In this document: positions 32,765 through 42,705 of the stretch, in pieces
Layout: each line of letters begins with the position of its first letter
How positions within the stretch are numbered: the first letter of the stretch is position 1
Origin: Rhizobium sp. CFBP 8762
GTDB lineage: Bacteria > Pseudomonadota > Alphaproteobacteria > Rhizobiales > Rhizobiaceae
Direction of reading: 5' to 3'
NCBI RefSeq assembly: GCF_014841565.1
Contig: NZ_JACYUD010000001.1
Span: forward strand, 1,029,870 to 1,093,869
Length of the DNA stretch: 64,000 nt
Made by a program: the position numbers and the translations under genes
Notes under the pieces: generated by a model
Told to the model about the DNA's origin: nothing
Seen by the model: the letters and a program-made list of their open reading frames with translations, nothing else
Database searches by the model: none

Positions 32765-33604
32765 TTACCGGTTTGTCGTCGTTTCCATCTCAATGGCATC
32801 GAGCGCGAGGCGAAGGTTTTCATACATCCATCCCGCCTTCTTGTCGGAAGTCATCAGACCCTCGTAATATGTCCCGTACACAGCAAAGCTTAGGTCGATG
32901 AGATCGTTTCTGGCTCGATCAAGCCGCTTTTGAGCCTGATTTCCATTCCTGATCCACCAGAGAAGGTAGATGACGAGTGCAAGGGCATAACGGTAGAGAT
33001 AGGTATGAATTTTATGCTCGCCGAACCCTGACGGAGTGGAACGTTGCTTTCCTCCATCCGACAAAGTCTCGCATATCTGGTCGGCAGCTCCGAAAATAGA
33101 GGAAAACATTTCCGGAGTATATCGTGAGTTCTGCCGAATGATACGAAGGTGTTGTGGTTTGAACATCTGCTCGGACATCTCTGGCAGAGAGGTCATTATA
33201 TCTTGGGCGCCTTCGAGCATGCCAGGAAGAAAATTCACAGCGCCATCCCACATGCGATCCAACTGATCAAGAATCTCTGGCGCGTTTCGGCCAGGTCCAT
33301 TCAGGATGTTGACCATTTCTCGAATGCTCCCTGCCGTATCCTCATACTGCATCAGGGGCGGCATCATTGGCGTTAGGGAATCGATTTCCGCGATCTCCCG
33401 TCCTGACTTCAAAACAATGACCTGTTCAGGAAAATCACCAATCACGGACAGGGCCGAAGCAACCGCTTCGATTGATCTCTGCTTGTAAATTTCAAACCAA
33501 GCGAAATCGGGCAGAACCGCAAAATTGGTAGATGAGGTATTGAGAAAGTACCTGAGATGTTCCGATTGCAGCATGTTGCTGTCGATGATCAGACGCTGAA
33601 TCAC
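32765..33604 (-). CDS. Probable PIN-like domain protein
   Basis: This 279-residue protein is not close to a family I can name. It begins with a strand ending in an aspartate (LIIDSNML, Asp8), has LPDFAWFEIYKQRS (Glu38) and ends with DLIDLSFAVYGTYYEGLMTSDKKA (Asp237, Asp254). This spacing of acidic residues fits PIN-type nucleases. A hydrophobic stretch YALALVIYLLWWI (about 207-220) is unusual. Start: GTG 33604, because the later ATG would remove Asp8. Visibly richer in A+T than its neighbours. It follows drmC by 25 bp and is probably part of that operon. Confidence 0.55.
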   Translation of the reverse strand: MIQRLIIDSNMLQSEHLRYFLNTSSTNFAVLPDFAWFEIYKQRSIEAVASALSVIGDFPEQVIVLKSGREIAEIDSLTPMMPPLMQYEDTAGSIREMVNILNGPGRNAPEILDQLDRMWDGAVNFLPGMLEGAQDIMTSLPEMSEQMFKPQHLRIIRQNSRYTPEMFSSIFGAADQICETLSDGGKQRSTPSGFGEHKIHTYLYRYALALVIYLLWWIRNGNQAQKRLDRARNDLIDLSFAVYGTYYEGLMTSDKKAGWMYENLRLALDAIEMETTTNR

Positions 33605-33629
33605 TGCAATAGTTCCGATGCTGAATTAG

Positions 33630-34394
33630 CTAGGCAGATCTAATCACCTTTGTTTCGATCAATGCAAACATATGATCACGCAAATTGGCTGGGGTTGATC
33701 CGCCGGTGAGCAGAACACCTGCCTCCATATTCTTTTCCAATGCGTGTCCCGTCAGATTGGCACTCGTCAAGAATGCAATGGCGCCGTCCGCGACGGCCAC
33801 CTTCGCGTGAACCCGACCATTGGTGAATGGGTGCGGGCGATCGGTCCAGACGTATAACCGGGCCAAGGGAACGGCATTTCTCATCGTCGCCACCGGATCG
33901 ACGAGCAAACTGCCACCCTGGGTCAAGGAGGCCTCGACGAGAATACGGGTATCGACGCCTCGATCAATGGCGTCGTTGAGCGCTGTTATGACCGAAGGCA
34001 CGTCGTACGCGACGAAACTTACGACGAAAAGCTCTTGTTTCGCCTGTCTGATGAGATCCAAGAGCACCTGTTCGGTACGGCGGGTCGCTACGAACGGCGT
34101 CGTCGGCCCAGTCCACACGAGCTCGACGCTATTGTCTCGCTGCGTCTGCTGCCTGGTATGAGCCGCTCCCAACAGCATTCCCGCCACGACATTACCGGGC
34201 AAAGCGGTGTCCCGCCAAGCAGTCATAAGCGCGGCCAAGGCGGCTCGACCCGCTGGTGTGCCAACGACCTCCTGGAGGTTTTGCCCCGGGTCGGAAGGTA
34301 AAGCGCCACGCAGTCGTGACGCTATTGCTTCGATCTTCGATGGCGACACCAAGGCCACGAATTTCGCGACCGCATCCAAGAGCGGTCCCATCAT
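33630..34394 (-). CDS. drmC: DISARM protein DrmC (phospholipase D-like)
   Basis: The 254-residue protein has one PLD-type HxK motif: RVHAKVAVADGAIAFLTSANLTGHA (about 190-215). The centre reads LLDLIRQAKQELFVVSFVAYDVP. DrmC is the PLD member of the core DISARM triad DrmABC; it is the least essential component in tested systems. The ATG at 34394 overlaps the drmB stop (ATGA). Confidence 0.9.
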   Translation of the reverse strand: MMGPLLDAVAKFVALVSPSKIEAIASRLRGALPSDPGQNLQEVVGTPAGRAALAALMTAWRDTALPGNVVAGMLLGAAHTRQQTQRDNSVELVWTGPTTPFVATRRTEQVLLDLIRQAKQELFVVSFVAYDVPSVITALNDAIDRGVDTRILVEASLTQGGSLLVDPVATMRNAVPLARLYVWTDRPHPFTNGRVHAKVAVADGAIAFLTSANLTGHALEKNMEAGVLLTGGSTPANLRDHMFALIETKVIRSA

Positions 34395-36232
34395 GAGCAC
34401 CGGAAAAATGCCGCGTTCGGGTTTTCAAGCGTGGGGACCACCAGCGCACGATCCAAATGCCTGTTGCCCCTTTCGCAAGACGTTTCCGAGACGAAGGAAC
34501 AGGCGTGGCAGGCAGCGCCATGCAGCGACTGGTCTTTGCTAGGATCGTGCTCGGAGCATAGAGGGTCGGAAGCACAGACGTGGGCGCGATCCAGAGCCTG
34601 CCTGAGCAATCGTCCGAGGTTTTCAGGTTTTCCCAGTTCGACCAAGCCACCAAGCGTTCCGTCGGAGTCTGCGGCGGCGGTGTAAATCAGGATTCCGGCT
34701 TGATCTTTTTCGCCGTCGACTTCTCCATATATTCGTTCGCGGATGCTGGCGGCATTATATCCGCATTCCAGAGCCAGTTCTCTGATCAGCATGTGGGTCA
34801 AGGTGTGTAGAAACACGTACCGCACGCCCGGATAACCTTCTCTCGGATCAAGGTTCCGTTTTTGGCGCCACCCGCGATGTCCCGTACGCAAGCGGGCATC
34901 GATTTCCTTGACCGGATCCTCGTCCGCCCATGCGTCCAAAGCTCCGGCGTCGAAGCGAATGAAGATTCCCTCACCATGCACCTGGGTCGCCGGGACCCAA
35001 TTCGGTGCCGAACGCCCCAGCGGAGCACGTGGCGCAGCATCGTCGCCGGATCCCTCGTCCGGTGATTCGACGCGCGTGAAACCTAGCAAAGCATTCACCT
35101 CGCGCAGGCGTTCCAACAGCAAGACGCGAGAGATTGCCGTTTCGAACCCTTTTGGAACTCCAACCTTCCGGCTCATGAAATGCGGGTAGTCGGTCGGTGG
35201 ATCGTCCGCCGTGAGAACCTGCCATTCGGGTTCTTTGAGGTCGCTTTGGTCGACGTCCGCGCCTCCGCTCCTCTGAGCCTCTATGGCAGTCCAAATTTGC
35301 TGGTTGGTGAACTGATCGATGCCGGGGAGCTGAGCCGTCTTCTTCAGTGTCTTGACCACAAATCCTACCTCGTCGGCCGAGGAAACATCTTCGAAGAAGG
35401 TCCAGCCATCTCCAACGAGTTGCGCCAAGGGGCTCCCCGTTTGAGGAATGGCGAGGACAGACAATGTTACCGGAAACCACCCATTGGTAGCGCCGAGAAG
35501 GATCGCCCGAGGATCTTCGGGGCAGTCATCATCGAACCGATCGATATGCGGATGCCTTCCGCGGCAGGCGGGGAGGTTGTCTCTTCCGGCTTGACCGAAG
35601 GCCTGGGCCATATTCTTCGATGCGCCGCAGGCATCGCACTTAACCCAGAGATTCTCGGTTTGCAGCGAGGCTCCGCTTTCGAAAAACCGGAGTGTCCCGC
35701 GGCAATCCGACGGACCGCCATGAACGAACCAATGCCACGGGAAATCATCGAGATGTCCTTCACGGCAAGCCATCAAAAAACGCGCCGGCACGGCATCGGC
35801 GTCTTTGGCCCGTTGATCGTTGTTCGAACCTCTACATCCCTCATGGACGAAGCGTGTCAGTTCCGGACGATACCGGTTCTCTTTCAATTTGAAGAGGCCA
35901 GCATCGTACGGCGACAGCAGACCGCATTTCACGCAGCGCAACCATCGGGGAAACGGCTTGACCGGGACGCCGATGAGAGCCGCAGCGGAGAATGGATCGA
36001 CAACGTCACGGTCGCCGAGCGGAGGCATTCTCAGCGATTCCATCTGCGGGCCGAGAACACTTCGAACGTTCGCGAGTAACCGGGCTTCCTGGATGGGCTG
36101 GCACCTGTCTTTTTCCCAACGATCAATGCCCATCGTGACGACAGAGAGGTTGGGCAGATCGATCAGGGCGCCGGGGCCGTAAGTCCAAAGGAGTTGGCTG
36201 GGCCGAATTTCACCGACGGGCGTCTTGCTCAT
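34391..36232 (-). CDS. drmB: DISARM protein DrmB (DUF1998)
   Basis: The 613-residue protein begins with the DrmB hallmark GEIRPSQLLWTYGPGALIDLPNLSVV. It carries paired cysteines (RCVKCGLLSPYD, KCDACGASKN, a late CASDPLCSEH and CHACSFVSETSCERG) and the DUF1998 region HTLTHMLIRELALECGYNAASIRERIY. DrmB forms a complex with the helicase DrmA that recognises single-stranded DNA ends of incoming phage. The start overlaps the drmA stop by 4 bp (ATGA). All metal-binding cysteines appear intact. Confidence 0.93.
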   Translation of the reverse strand: MSKTPVGEIRPSQLLWTYGPGALIDLPNLSVVTMGIDRWEKDRCQPIQEARLLANVRSVLGPQMESLRMPPLGDRDVVDPFSAAALIGVPVKPFPRWLRCVKCGLLSPYDAGLFKLKENRYRPELTRFVHEGCRGSNNDQRAKDADAVPARFLMACREGHLDDFPWHWFVHGGPSDCRGTLRFFESGASLQTENLWVKCDACGASKNMAQAFGQAGRDNLPACRGRHPHIDRFDDDCPEDPRAILLGATNGWFPVTLSVLAIPQTGSPLAQLVGDGWTFFEDVSSADEVGFVVKTLKKTAQLPGIDQFTNQQIWTAIEAQRSGGADVDQSDLKEPEWQVLTADDPPTDYPHFMSRKVGVPKGFETAISRVLLLERLREVNALLGFTRVESPDEGSGDDAAPRAPLGRSAPNWVPATQVHGEGIFIRFDAGALDAWADEDPVKEIDARLRTGHRGWRQKRNLDPREGYPGVRYVFLHTLTHMLIRELALECGYNAASIRERIYGEVDGEKDQAGILIYTAAADSDGTLGGLVELGKPENLGRLLRQALDRAHVCASDPLCSEHDPSKDQSLHGAACHACSFVSETSCERGNRHLDRALVVPTLENPNAAFFRCS

Positions 36233-39200
36233 GCATCACCCCCATCGGCTGGAGCAACGCGGGCGCGCCAGACCGGATCACTGTTCGATCGCGAATCTTC
36301 CATCACCAATCTCACGCCGGGTTCGACCTCGCGCATAGACATCGGCACGGTCCAATCCGTCCAGGGCTTCACGCCCGGTGTTTCCAGAAGGGGATAGGCC
36401 GTCGGACCAGCGCCATATTTTTGATAAACGAGGGCACGACCTCCGACGCTCGCCTCCTTGGCCCAGTCGTCGGCACGATGCTTGAGTTCCTGTTCGGTCA
36501 ACGACTTTTTGGCGGAGTCTTCCGTGACCTCCCAGGTTCGTTCGGAAACGACGCGGATCGTCTCCGTCATCTCTGGTCGGCTGGGGCTGTTCATGGCGCC
36601 CGCGCCCGCATTTGGAGCGAAGGGATCATAAGTGTTTCGCATGATGGACAGCATCGCCCCTGTAAGACCGCGATCCAACGCGCGGGGAGAGAATGGCGTC
36701 ACGGATTGGGCTTCGACATGCTGATAGAAGGTCGCGTGGTAGTGCTCGAAGGTCTCGTAGTGAGAGAGGTCGCGAGGACGTGCCCAAGTGAGCACGGTAG
36801 CAACCAGGCCCGGCGGCGAGCGACCCACGCGGCTGGTCGCCTGAATATACTCCGCGGTTCCCTTCGGCTGACCATTGACGACCATGACTCCGAGACGATT
36901 CACGTCGACGCCGACTGAAAGCATGTTGGTGGCGAGAACGACATCAATAGGGCGTGGGGAGCCCGGAGCCCGATGCTCCTTCCATGTACCTGTTGCGGGA
37001 TCCAGGATCCCGGTGAATGGAATCTCCATCTGATCGAGATAGCGTGGGATGTCATGGCTGGAGACACGCGAGGTGAGTTCACGAACGTCATCGACGCGAC
37101 GTTGTGACAAACCCGGGCGATCGACCAAGCTCATGTTGACGCGGAAGGAACGCGTCTGCACGTCATCCTCCGCGAGACGCTTCATTCCGCCCAACTCGCG
37201 CAGCGAATTGAAGTAACCGACGAGCGTCATATAGGGATCGGCGACCGGGCCGAAGCGATCGTAGAGCGCTTGGGCGGCGGTGAGGAAGGCCGTGTACGTC
37301 CGGATCAATACCGCAGGTCGGGAGCTGCCGGGGGCGCAAATACCCATGTAGCGGCGGCCGGGCTTCTCATCGACGGGGCGCTGAACCGAAAAGAAATTGT
37401 CCTCGACGTCGAGGCCGGTGGGTGGAAAGATCGAGGTACGCCGCATGAATACATTGCGGACCTGATCTTCGGCACGCCGAACCGTAGCGGTCGATGCTAC
37501 GACTTTGGGCCGGACCTTTGTGTCACCGAGATGCCAGGAACTCAACTCATCGACGGCGCTCTCGTAGAGACCAACCATGGTGCCGAGCGGCCCGCTGATG
37601 AGATGGAACTCATCCTGGATGATGAGATCGGGAGGCCGAACGGCGGCGCGAACCGGCTTCACCCTCGCCGCGCGATGAGCGCCGCGCGCGCGATGCCCCG
37701 TGCCGCAATCGTGCCCCGGCCAGAGCAGGCCGTGACGCTCGCATTCTTCATCGACCCGGCCGAATAGGTTTCGCACTTCCGGCCGCCACGCCATCATTGC
37801 GAACTTGTCGACGGTGGCGATCATCATGGTCGGCGGACGATGATAGATTTCCTCATCAACCACCTTCACGGGCAAGCCGGGATGTGGGCTGCCGCTAGAG
37901 CCGGCACGCGAGAATTCACAAGTGCCGAGTTTGTCGCTGCAATGGATGAGCGTTCGCCCGGCAATCCGATCGACCTCGATATCGCGACCCGCGGAGATCT
38001 CGGACCCGCACCAAGGGCAGCTCGTCAACTGCGCCGGCGACGCGACACCAGATTTGTTTCGGTCGCCGTTCCGCAATGCCTCGATCGCTTGATGGGCGTC
38101 CTCGGTTCGACCCGGCGTCACCCGATTGCCGACCCACAGCCCCAGCGAGAAGGGTTCCTTGCCCCAGAGCTTCTCGTCGGCGCGACGGATCACTTCCATA
38201 GCACACAGAAGCGCCGCAGCACGCTGGAACTGTTGCAGGGTCAACAGGCGTAGCGTGTACCGCATGATAACGGCCAAACCACGTGATGCATCGAGGCCGC
38301 CGAGATCATTCTTCAATCGGCGCATCGCCATCGCGAAAGCCGCCACACCCAGATAGGCTTCGGTCTTGCCACCGCCCGTTGGGAACCAGAGGAGATCGGC
38401 GAAGGCTTCAGCGGGCTTCGTTCGATCTGGATGTGCCGGATCGGCGAGGGATGGGACAGACAACAGGAGAAACGCCAACTGGAACGGGCGCCAGGACCTA
38501 TTTCTCGGGATGTCGAGTTGCGCGGCGTCGGCCGTCTCGCCGCGTCTGCGTTTGAGGGCGTAGAGGCTTCGCACGCGCTGAAGTGCCATCGACTTGTTGG
38601 CGAAGCGGAATGCCGATAGCGCAGCATTGTCGGAAAAGAGCGTGTCCATTCCTTCGCGAAGGCGGCGCAGGGTCTCTTCGCAGCGGGCGATCACATCTTG
38701 TCCCGGAATGTCGAAGCCGACGATCTCGGTTTTCAGTCGCGTTCTCTGTTCCCCGATCCACGCCGCATAGTCCTCGACCAAGCATGTAAGGGCCTCCCGC
38801 AATTGTTGCGGTGCCATGTCCGCGAGGCGGCCCATGTCGAGCCATTCTTCGTCGATCATCCGGCGCATGGCGGGGCGATCATCCGGCTCGAGACCGGGTG
38901 TTTCGGTCACAGCGACCTCGTAGCGCGGGATGATTTCCGTGCGGAGGTGTGAAGCTTTCGCGGGATCTTCTGGCGTCGTGTCAGCATGGACGGATACGCC
39001 GTGGCCCACAGCGAACTCCAGCCGATTACGATAAATCAGGGCCAAGCGATCGCGTTCCGGATCATCGACGACGATTTCATTAGAAGGGCGACGCCTGAAG
39101 ATAGCTGGATCAGCATCGCCTTCCGGCCCAGCTACCGAGATCTGAGGTTGGAACAGCCAAGCGCGATCCTTGTTTTCGTCGGGCTCCAACTGGCCGTTCA

Positions 39201-40209
39201 CGAGAAAAAGGGTGACGAGGCGCTCACCTTGGGCATTCGTACGGATAGTCCCTTGCAGCCGGACCTCGGGCTGGTCACGATCCGGCGTTGCCGGCCGCAT
39301 TGGTCCGTCTTTCAGCGAAAGGGAAAGAATTCCGCCGCACGGGACTCTCCGCCATACCCTGACTTTGGTCTCCTCCTCACGGCCAGTCGCTCGGTTCTTG
39401 CGTGTCTTGACTACATCGTGTTCGTCGCCTGGGACACGCTCATAGCGTCCCCACCGGACCTCGGCGGCCAGTGACTCCACACCCGGCGCGACGCAGAAGG
39501 TAAACCCGATGCTGGACGGCACGAGGGACTGATTGTTCGTGGTGTCGATTTCGTCGAGGGCGTCGTCCTCTGGCTCCACGCGCCCTGACACGCTCGCGAA
39601 CTCGGCACCGGGCTCATGGATGGGCGCCGCCCGCTCGTCCTCGATGTCTCGGATTTCATCTGCGCCGGAAGCCGGCTCGACGGCGACAATATCGGTGTCG
39701 CCCAGCCGTCGCGGTGCGAGTTTGCCGACCAGATAGCGGTCGCGGACGCTCATGTCTTTGATCAGCTCGTGCGGCCCACCGGCGGGGCCGAGAAGATCGT
39801 CGCGGACTGCTATTTCGAGCAGGTCGCGAACATAAGCGACGTTCTGTATGAGCGGAACATCGGCTATCGATATGTCGTCCAGGGCGAGAATATTCGCGAG
39901 ATCTTCCGGACGAAGCCGTGCGATTGGGCCGCTCGGCAGCGTCAATCCGAGGTCGGCGACTGTTCCCGATGCGCTGAAATCATGGACATGATCGAAATAG
40001 ACCATCGTTGTGTTTAGATCGGCCCGGATGCGGAGAATCTTGCCGACGCGCTTCAACTTCCCATCAGCTTCCGCCGCAACGACCCAATGCCCCTCATTGA
40101 TTGCCGGAAAGGCCGAGCGCTTGCCCTCCAGCCTTGCCATACACGGGCCAAGCCAAATCAGCTCCTTTGTAAGCCAACTTTGCGGGTCTGAAGTAACGGT
40201 CAAGCTCAT
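36229..40209 (-). CDS. drmA: DISARM helicase DrmA
   Basis: This 1326-residue superfamily 2 helicase is the motor of DISARM. Walker A is WFPTGGGKTEAYLG (about 608-621), the DExH box is LIIQDEFHLISGPLG, motif III is VVASTATVRR, and the C-terminal helicase domain ends with YIQATSRVGRSPPGL. Four cysteines (CPWCGSE and a later pair) suggest a zinc site. The roughly 600-residue N-terminal part is typical of DrmA. The gene follows the Rossmann-like gene by 21 bp and overlaps drmB. Confidence 0.93.
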   Translation of the reverse strand: MSLTVTSDPQSWLTKELIWLGPCMARLEGKRSAFPAINEGHWVVAAEADGKLKRVGKILRIRADLNTTMVYFDHVHDFSASGTVADLGLTLPSGPIARLRPEDLANILALDDISIADVPLIQNVAYVRDLLEIAVRDDLLGPAGGPHELIKDMSVRDRYLVGKLAPRRLGDTDIVAVEPASGADEIRDIEDERAAPIHEPGAEFASVSGRVEPEDDALDEIDTTNNQSLVPSSIGFTFCVAPGVESLAAEVRWGRYERVPGDEHDVVKTRKNRATGREEETKVRVWRRVPCGGILSLSLKDGPMRPATPDRDQPEVRLQGTIRTNAQGERLVTLFLVNGQLEPDENKDRAWLFQPQISVAGPEGDADPAIFRRRPSNEIVVDDPERDRLALIYRNRLEFAVGHGVSVHADTTPEDPAKASHLRTEIIPRYEVAVTETPGLEPDDRPAMRRMIDEEWLDMGRLADMAPQQLREALTCLVEDYAAWIGEQRTRLKTEIVGFDIPGQDVIARCEETLRRLREGMDTLFSDNAALSAFRFANKSMALQRVRSLYALKRRRGETADAAQLDIPRNRSWRPFQLAFLLLSVPSLADPAHPDRTKPAEAFADLLWFPTGGGKTEAYLGVAAFAMAMRRLKNDLGGLDASRGLAVIMRYTLRLLTLQQFQRAAALLCAMEVIRRADEKLWGKEPFSLGLWVGNRVTPGRTEDAHQAIEALRNGDRNKSGVASPAQLTSCPWCGSEISAGRDIEVDRIAGRTLIHCSDKLGTCEFSRAGSSGSPHPGLPVKVVDEEIYHRPPTMMIATVDKFAMMAWRPEVRNLFGRVDEECERHGLLWPGHDCGTGHRARGAHRAARVKPVRAAVRPPDLIIQDEFHLISGPLGTMVGLYESAVDELSSWHLGDTKVRPKVVASTATVRRAEDQVRNVFMRRTSIFPPTGLDVEDNFFSVQRPVDEKPGRRYMGICAPGSSRPAVLIRTYTAFLTAAQALYDRFGPVADPYMTLVGYFNSLRELGGMKRLAEDDVQTRSFRVNMSLVDRPGLSQRRVDDVRELTSRVSSHDIPRYLDQMEIPFTGILDPATGTWKEHRAPGSPRPIDVVLATNMLSVGVDVNRLGVMVVNGQPKGTAEYIQATSRVGRSPPGLVATVLTWARPRDLSHYETFEHYHATFYQHVEAQSVTPFSPRALDRGLTGAMLSIMRNTYDPFAPNAGAGAMNSPSRPEMTETIRVVSERTWEVTEDSAKKSLTEQELKHRADDWAKEASVGGRALVYQKYGAGPTAYPLLETPGVKPWTDWTVPMSMREVEPGVRLVMEDSRSNSDPVWRARVAPADGGDA

Positions 40210-40230
40210 GCGTCGCCCTCGAATAAATCT

Positions 40231-41226
40231 CTACAGCTCGACGCGAGAGAAATGTGGATAGATACGATAGAATTTCTTGAAGACCGTTATCGGATCTTCG
40301 CCCATATCAGATTTGGGGAGATCGAAGGCCATCTTCTCCCGAATGTCGTCGTTTGATTCCATGGTCAAACGCTCCAGCGTGGAAAGGGCGGGTAGATCAA
40401 GGCGATGGGGAACGTCCGGCGTCGAAAGAAACTCCCATTCCTTCAAGAGATTTCCAACGGAAGCGTCGGCGGCTGCGCACACGACAAGTGCGGCCGTTAC
40501 CATGGCCTGACCGTCCTTGTAGTGGGTCGCCAGTGACCATACGATCTGGCGATCACGAAAATTGAGAGCTTCCTTTTCGACCGCCAGTTTGAGAACACGC
40601 AGTACGCTCGCCCCATAGGTCTTGTGCGTCATACCCTCGGGGGATAGCCCGCTCGGAAAGAGTTGACCAACCCGCTCCTTGAAACGAGCAAGGCGCCACT
40701 CCTGCACCGTTGGCTTTGCCGCACGGTCACCCGATGCAGCGTCACCGATCTCGACCGAAATGTCGCTTGGGAGCGGCTTCCCGAGCGATTCTGGATTGGC
40801 ATTTAGCGTTATCCGAAGCACGCTCCCGAGCGGAACCGCGCCAATCGTCCGCGCAAAGCGTTCGATTTGCGTAGTGATGCCCTTCGGCTCCGTGTAGTCG
40901 AACCAGACGATCGCCGGCGTCTCGAAATCGATCTCGTCCAGGTATTCTTCGAGCGTGTTGTGGACACACTCGATTGATGCGATGGGCCGATTAAAGAGTT
41001 GGCGTTTATGGACCTCCGCTTCAGTTTCGATGCAGGTCATCCGACCGACGCCGAGCCTGGCATGAACCAATCGGAAGTCTTCGAGAAACGGTCCGCCGAG
41101 GCCGACGTAATGATATTTCTCTAGCGAAAGGACAGGAGCCAACCGCATCAACAGGGAGAGAAACAATTCTCGGTCGACAGCCTTGTTGGGCCTCAGTCGG
41201 TAGGGGAGCGAAGATCCGGCGCTCAT
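40231..41226 (-). CDS. Rossmann-like protein of unknown function inside the DISARM operon
   Basis: This 331-residue protein does not match a DISARM component I know. The N-terminal half looks like a Rossmann/SAM-methyltransferase-type fold: KYHYVGLGGPFLEDF (glycine loop 41-45), then an acidic end of the second strand in CIETEAEV (65-71) and VWFDYTEP (107-114) where a catalytic or substrate-binding motif would lie. The C-terminal 150 residues are helical. It is 3 bp from the GHKL ATPase gene and 21 bp from drmA, so the pair forms an inserted module. A role in sensing or modification is only inferred. Confidence 0.6.
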   Translation of the reverse strand: MSAGSSLPYRLRPNKAVDRELFLSLLMRLAPVLSLEKYHYVGLGGPFLEDFRLVHARLGVGRMTCIETEAEVHKRQLFNRPIASIECVHNTLEEYLDEIDFETPAIVWFDYTEPKGITTQIERFARTIGAVPLGSVLRITLNANPESLGKPLPSDISVEIGDAASGDRAAKPTVQEWRLARFKERVGQLFPSGLSPEGMTHKTYGASVLRVLKLAVEKEALNFRDRQIVWSLATHYKDGQAMVTAALVVCAAADASVGNLLKEWEFLSTPDVPHRLDLPALSTLERLTMESNDDIREKMAFDLPKSDMGEDPITVFKKFYRIYPHFSRVEL

Positions 41227-41229
41227 GTC

Positions 41230-42645
41230 TCAAGGTTCCTGTTTCTTGGCTTTGGCCAGTGTCAGCTCGAAACATTTCTCGCCGACGATCCCCGGCTTCT
41301 CGTCATCGACGTCGAAGAGCATTTTTGAAACGAGACGCAATTCTTCCACGGGCCGTGAGAAGACGACGCGCCTTGAAGACGGAGTCTTTCCAGGCGGTTC
41401 GGGCAGAACCTTCGCCTTCTGCGGGTTGAATTCGATCTGGCTGTCACTCTTCTTGACATCGCTACGCAAAGCGATTGCGGCGATCGTCTTGGCCAAAGAC
41501 AAAGGCTTTGAGTCCTCCCAGTAATTCGACTGGTCAACGCGCGGATGGTTCTTCCATTGGTTGGTATACGAGATCCAAATCCGCATACCTTCCTTCATCT
41601 TGACCAAGGACTCGAGCCAAACATTCGACGACGTGTCGAGCGCGCGCTTCGTCGTCGTGACCGGGAGTTTGTCGGCAAGCTTGGATCGGAACTCGATGAT
41701 ACCGGTAATGATCGCAAACTGCGGATGGTATAGTGGAATGCCATCACCCCAACCCGTCAGACGGCTCTTGTCACCGACGATCACCGCGCGATCGTTACAA
41801 AGGACCGTCCAGCCGGCAGTCGCTGACGAGCGGTCACGCTCGAAGCCCGGTTCGTCCTCGTCATCGTTGCCGAGGCTGCGCCCCGTGTTGAGGCCGACGG
41901 TAATCGAAACCAGCACATCGTCGATTGCTTTTTGGAAGACGAACGGCGCCGGTCCATCGGCACGGTTGGAAACCAGAACTTCGACAAAAACGGGCTCCAC
42001 CGGCGTGCCATTGAGATCGACTTTCAATCCCCATTGAAGGAACATCGTGAAATGTTCGGAGATGGCCGTGCGGACTTCGTTCTCAAACGCCTCGTTGGCG
42101 AAATGCCTTGCGACACCCCCGTATAATTCGTCGACTCGAATCACAGTGCCGGGCTCCGCGAGCTCCTCGCTCGCTTCCGTTGGCTCGTTGATCGGGAGTG
42201 GGTCCCAACCCTTGGCTTCGAGCCAAGCCGACGTGATCGGCACCTCAAACGTATCGTCCCCATGGCGGGTTCGAACCAGCGCCTCACGCCCCATTTTGAA
42301 GATCGCGCGCTTCATCCCGACGCCGTACATGCCAATGGTTTCGGATTCGGAGTCCCGGTCGTCGTCGGGCTCGCGGCCCATCTTGAAGGCGTAGTTCTTG
42401 GCGACCTCGCGCGGGATGCCGCCGCAATTGTCTTCGATCGAGAAGTGATCGGCGGCGAGTTTGATTTTCACAAAGTGTTGCGAGTAATCGACGTTACCGC
42501 CGTTTGCGAGCCGAAGCGCGCCGTCGAGACAATTGTCCAGAAGGTCGAGGATCGCGTCGGCGAGGTTGATGTCGCGCGTCAGCATGGACACGAAGAACCG
42601 TTTGGTTGGGCTTGCCTCCGCCTGATCGGTGGTGGGTCTCGTCAT
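41230..42645 (-). CDS. GHKL (MORC/HSP90-like) ATPase inside the DISARM operon
   Basis: The 471-residue protein has the Bergerat ATP-binding fold: N-box AILDLLDNCLDGA (Asp34 to Asn38 region), G1 box EDNCGGIP (71-78) and G2 box GMYGVGMKRA (105-114). A transducer-like middle part (about 200-370) and a helical tail follow. MORC-like GHKL ATPases act as ATP-driven clamps on DNA. The ATG at 42645 has AAGGAGAAGG upstream. It lies 60 bp after drmMI and 3 bp before the Rossmann-like gene. Known DISARM gene sets do not include such an ATPase as a core part. Confidence 0.8.
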   Translation of the reverse strand: MTRPTTDQAEASPTKRFFVSMLTRDINLADAILDLLDNCLDGALRLANGGNVDYSQHFVKIKLAADHFSIEDNCGGIPREVAKNYAFKMGREPDDDRDSESETIGMYGVGMKRAIFKMGREALVRTRHGDDTFEVPITSAWLEAKGWDPLPINEPTEASEELAEPGTVIRVDELYGGVARHFANEAFENEVRTAISEHFTMFLQWGLKVDLNGTPVEPVFVEVLVSNRADGPAPFVFQKAIDDVLVSITVGLNTGRSLGNDDEDEPGFERDRSSATAGWTVLCNDRAVIVGDKSRLTGWGDGIPLYHPQFAIITGIIEFRSKLADKLPVTTTKRALDTSSNVWLESLVKMKEGMRIWISYTNQWKNHPRVDQSNYWEDSKPLSLAKTIAAIALRSDVKKSDSQIEFNPQKAKVLPEPPGKTPSSRRVVFSRPVEELRLVSKMLFDVDDEKPGIVGEKCFELTLAKAKKQEP

Positions 42646-42705
42646 CGGCAAGCCTTCTCCTTGAAAAAAGGGAGCACGTTGAGATCAGCCGCCATATAGG
42701 TGCGA

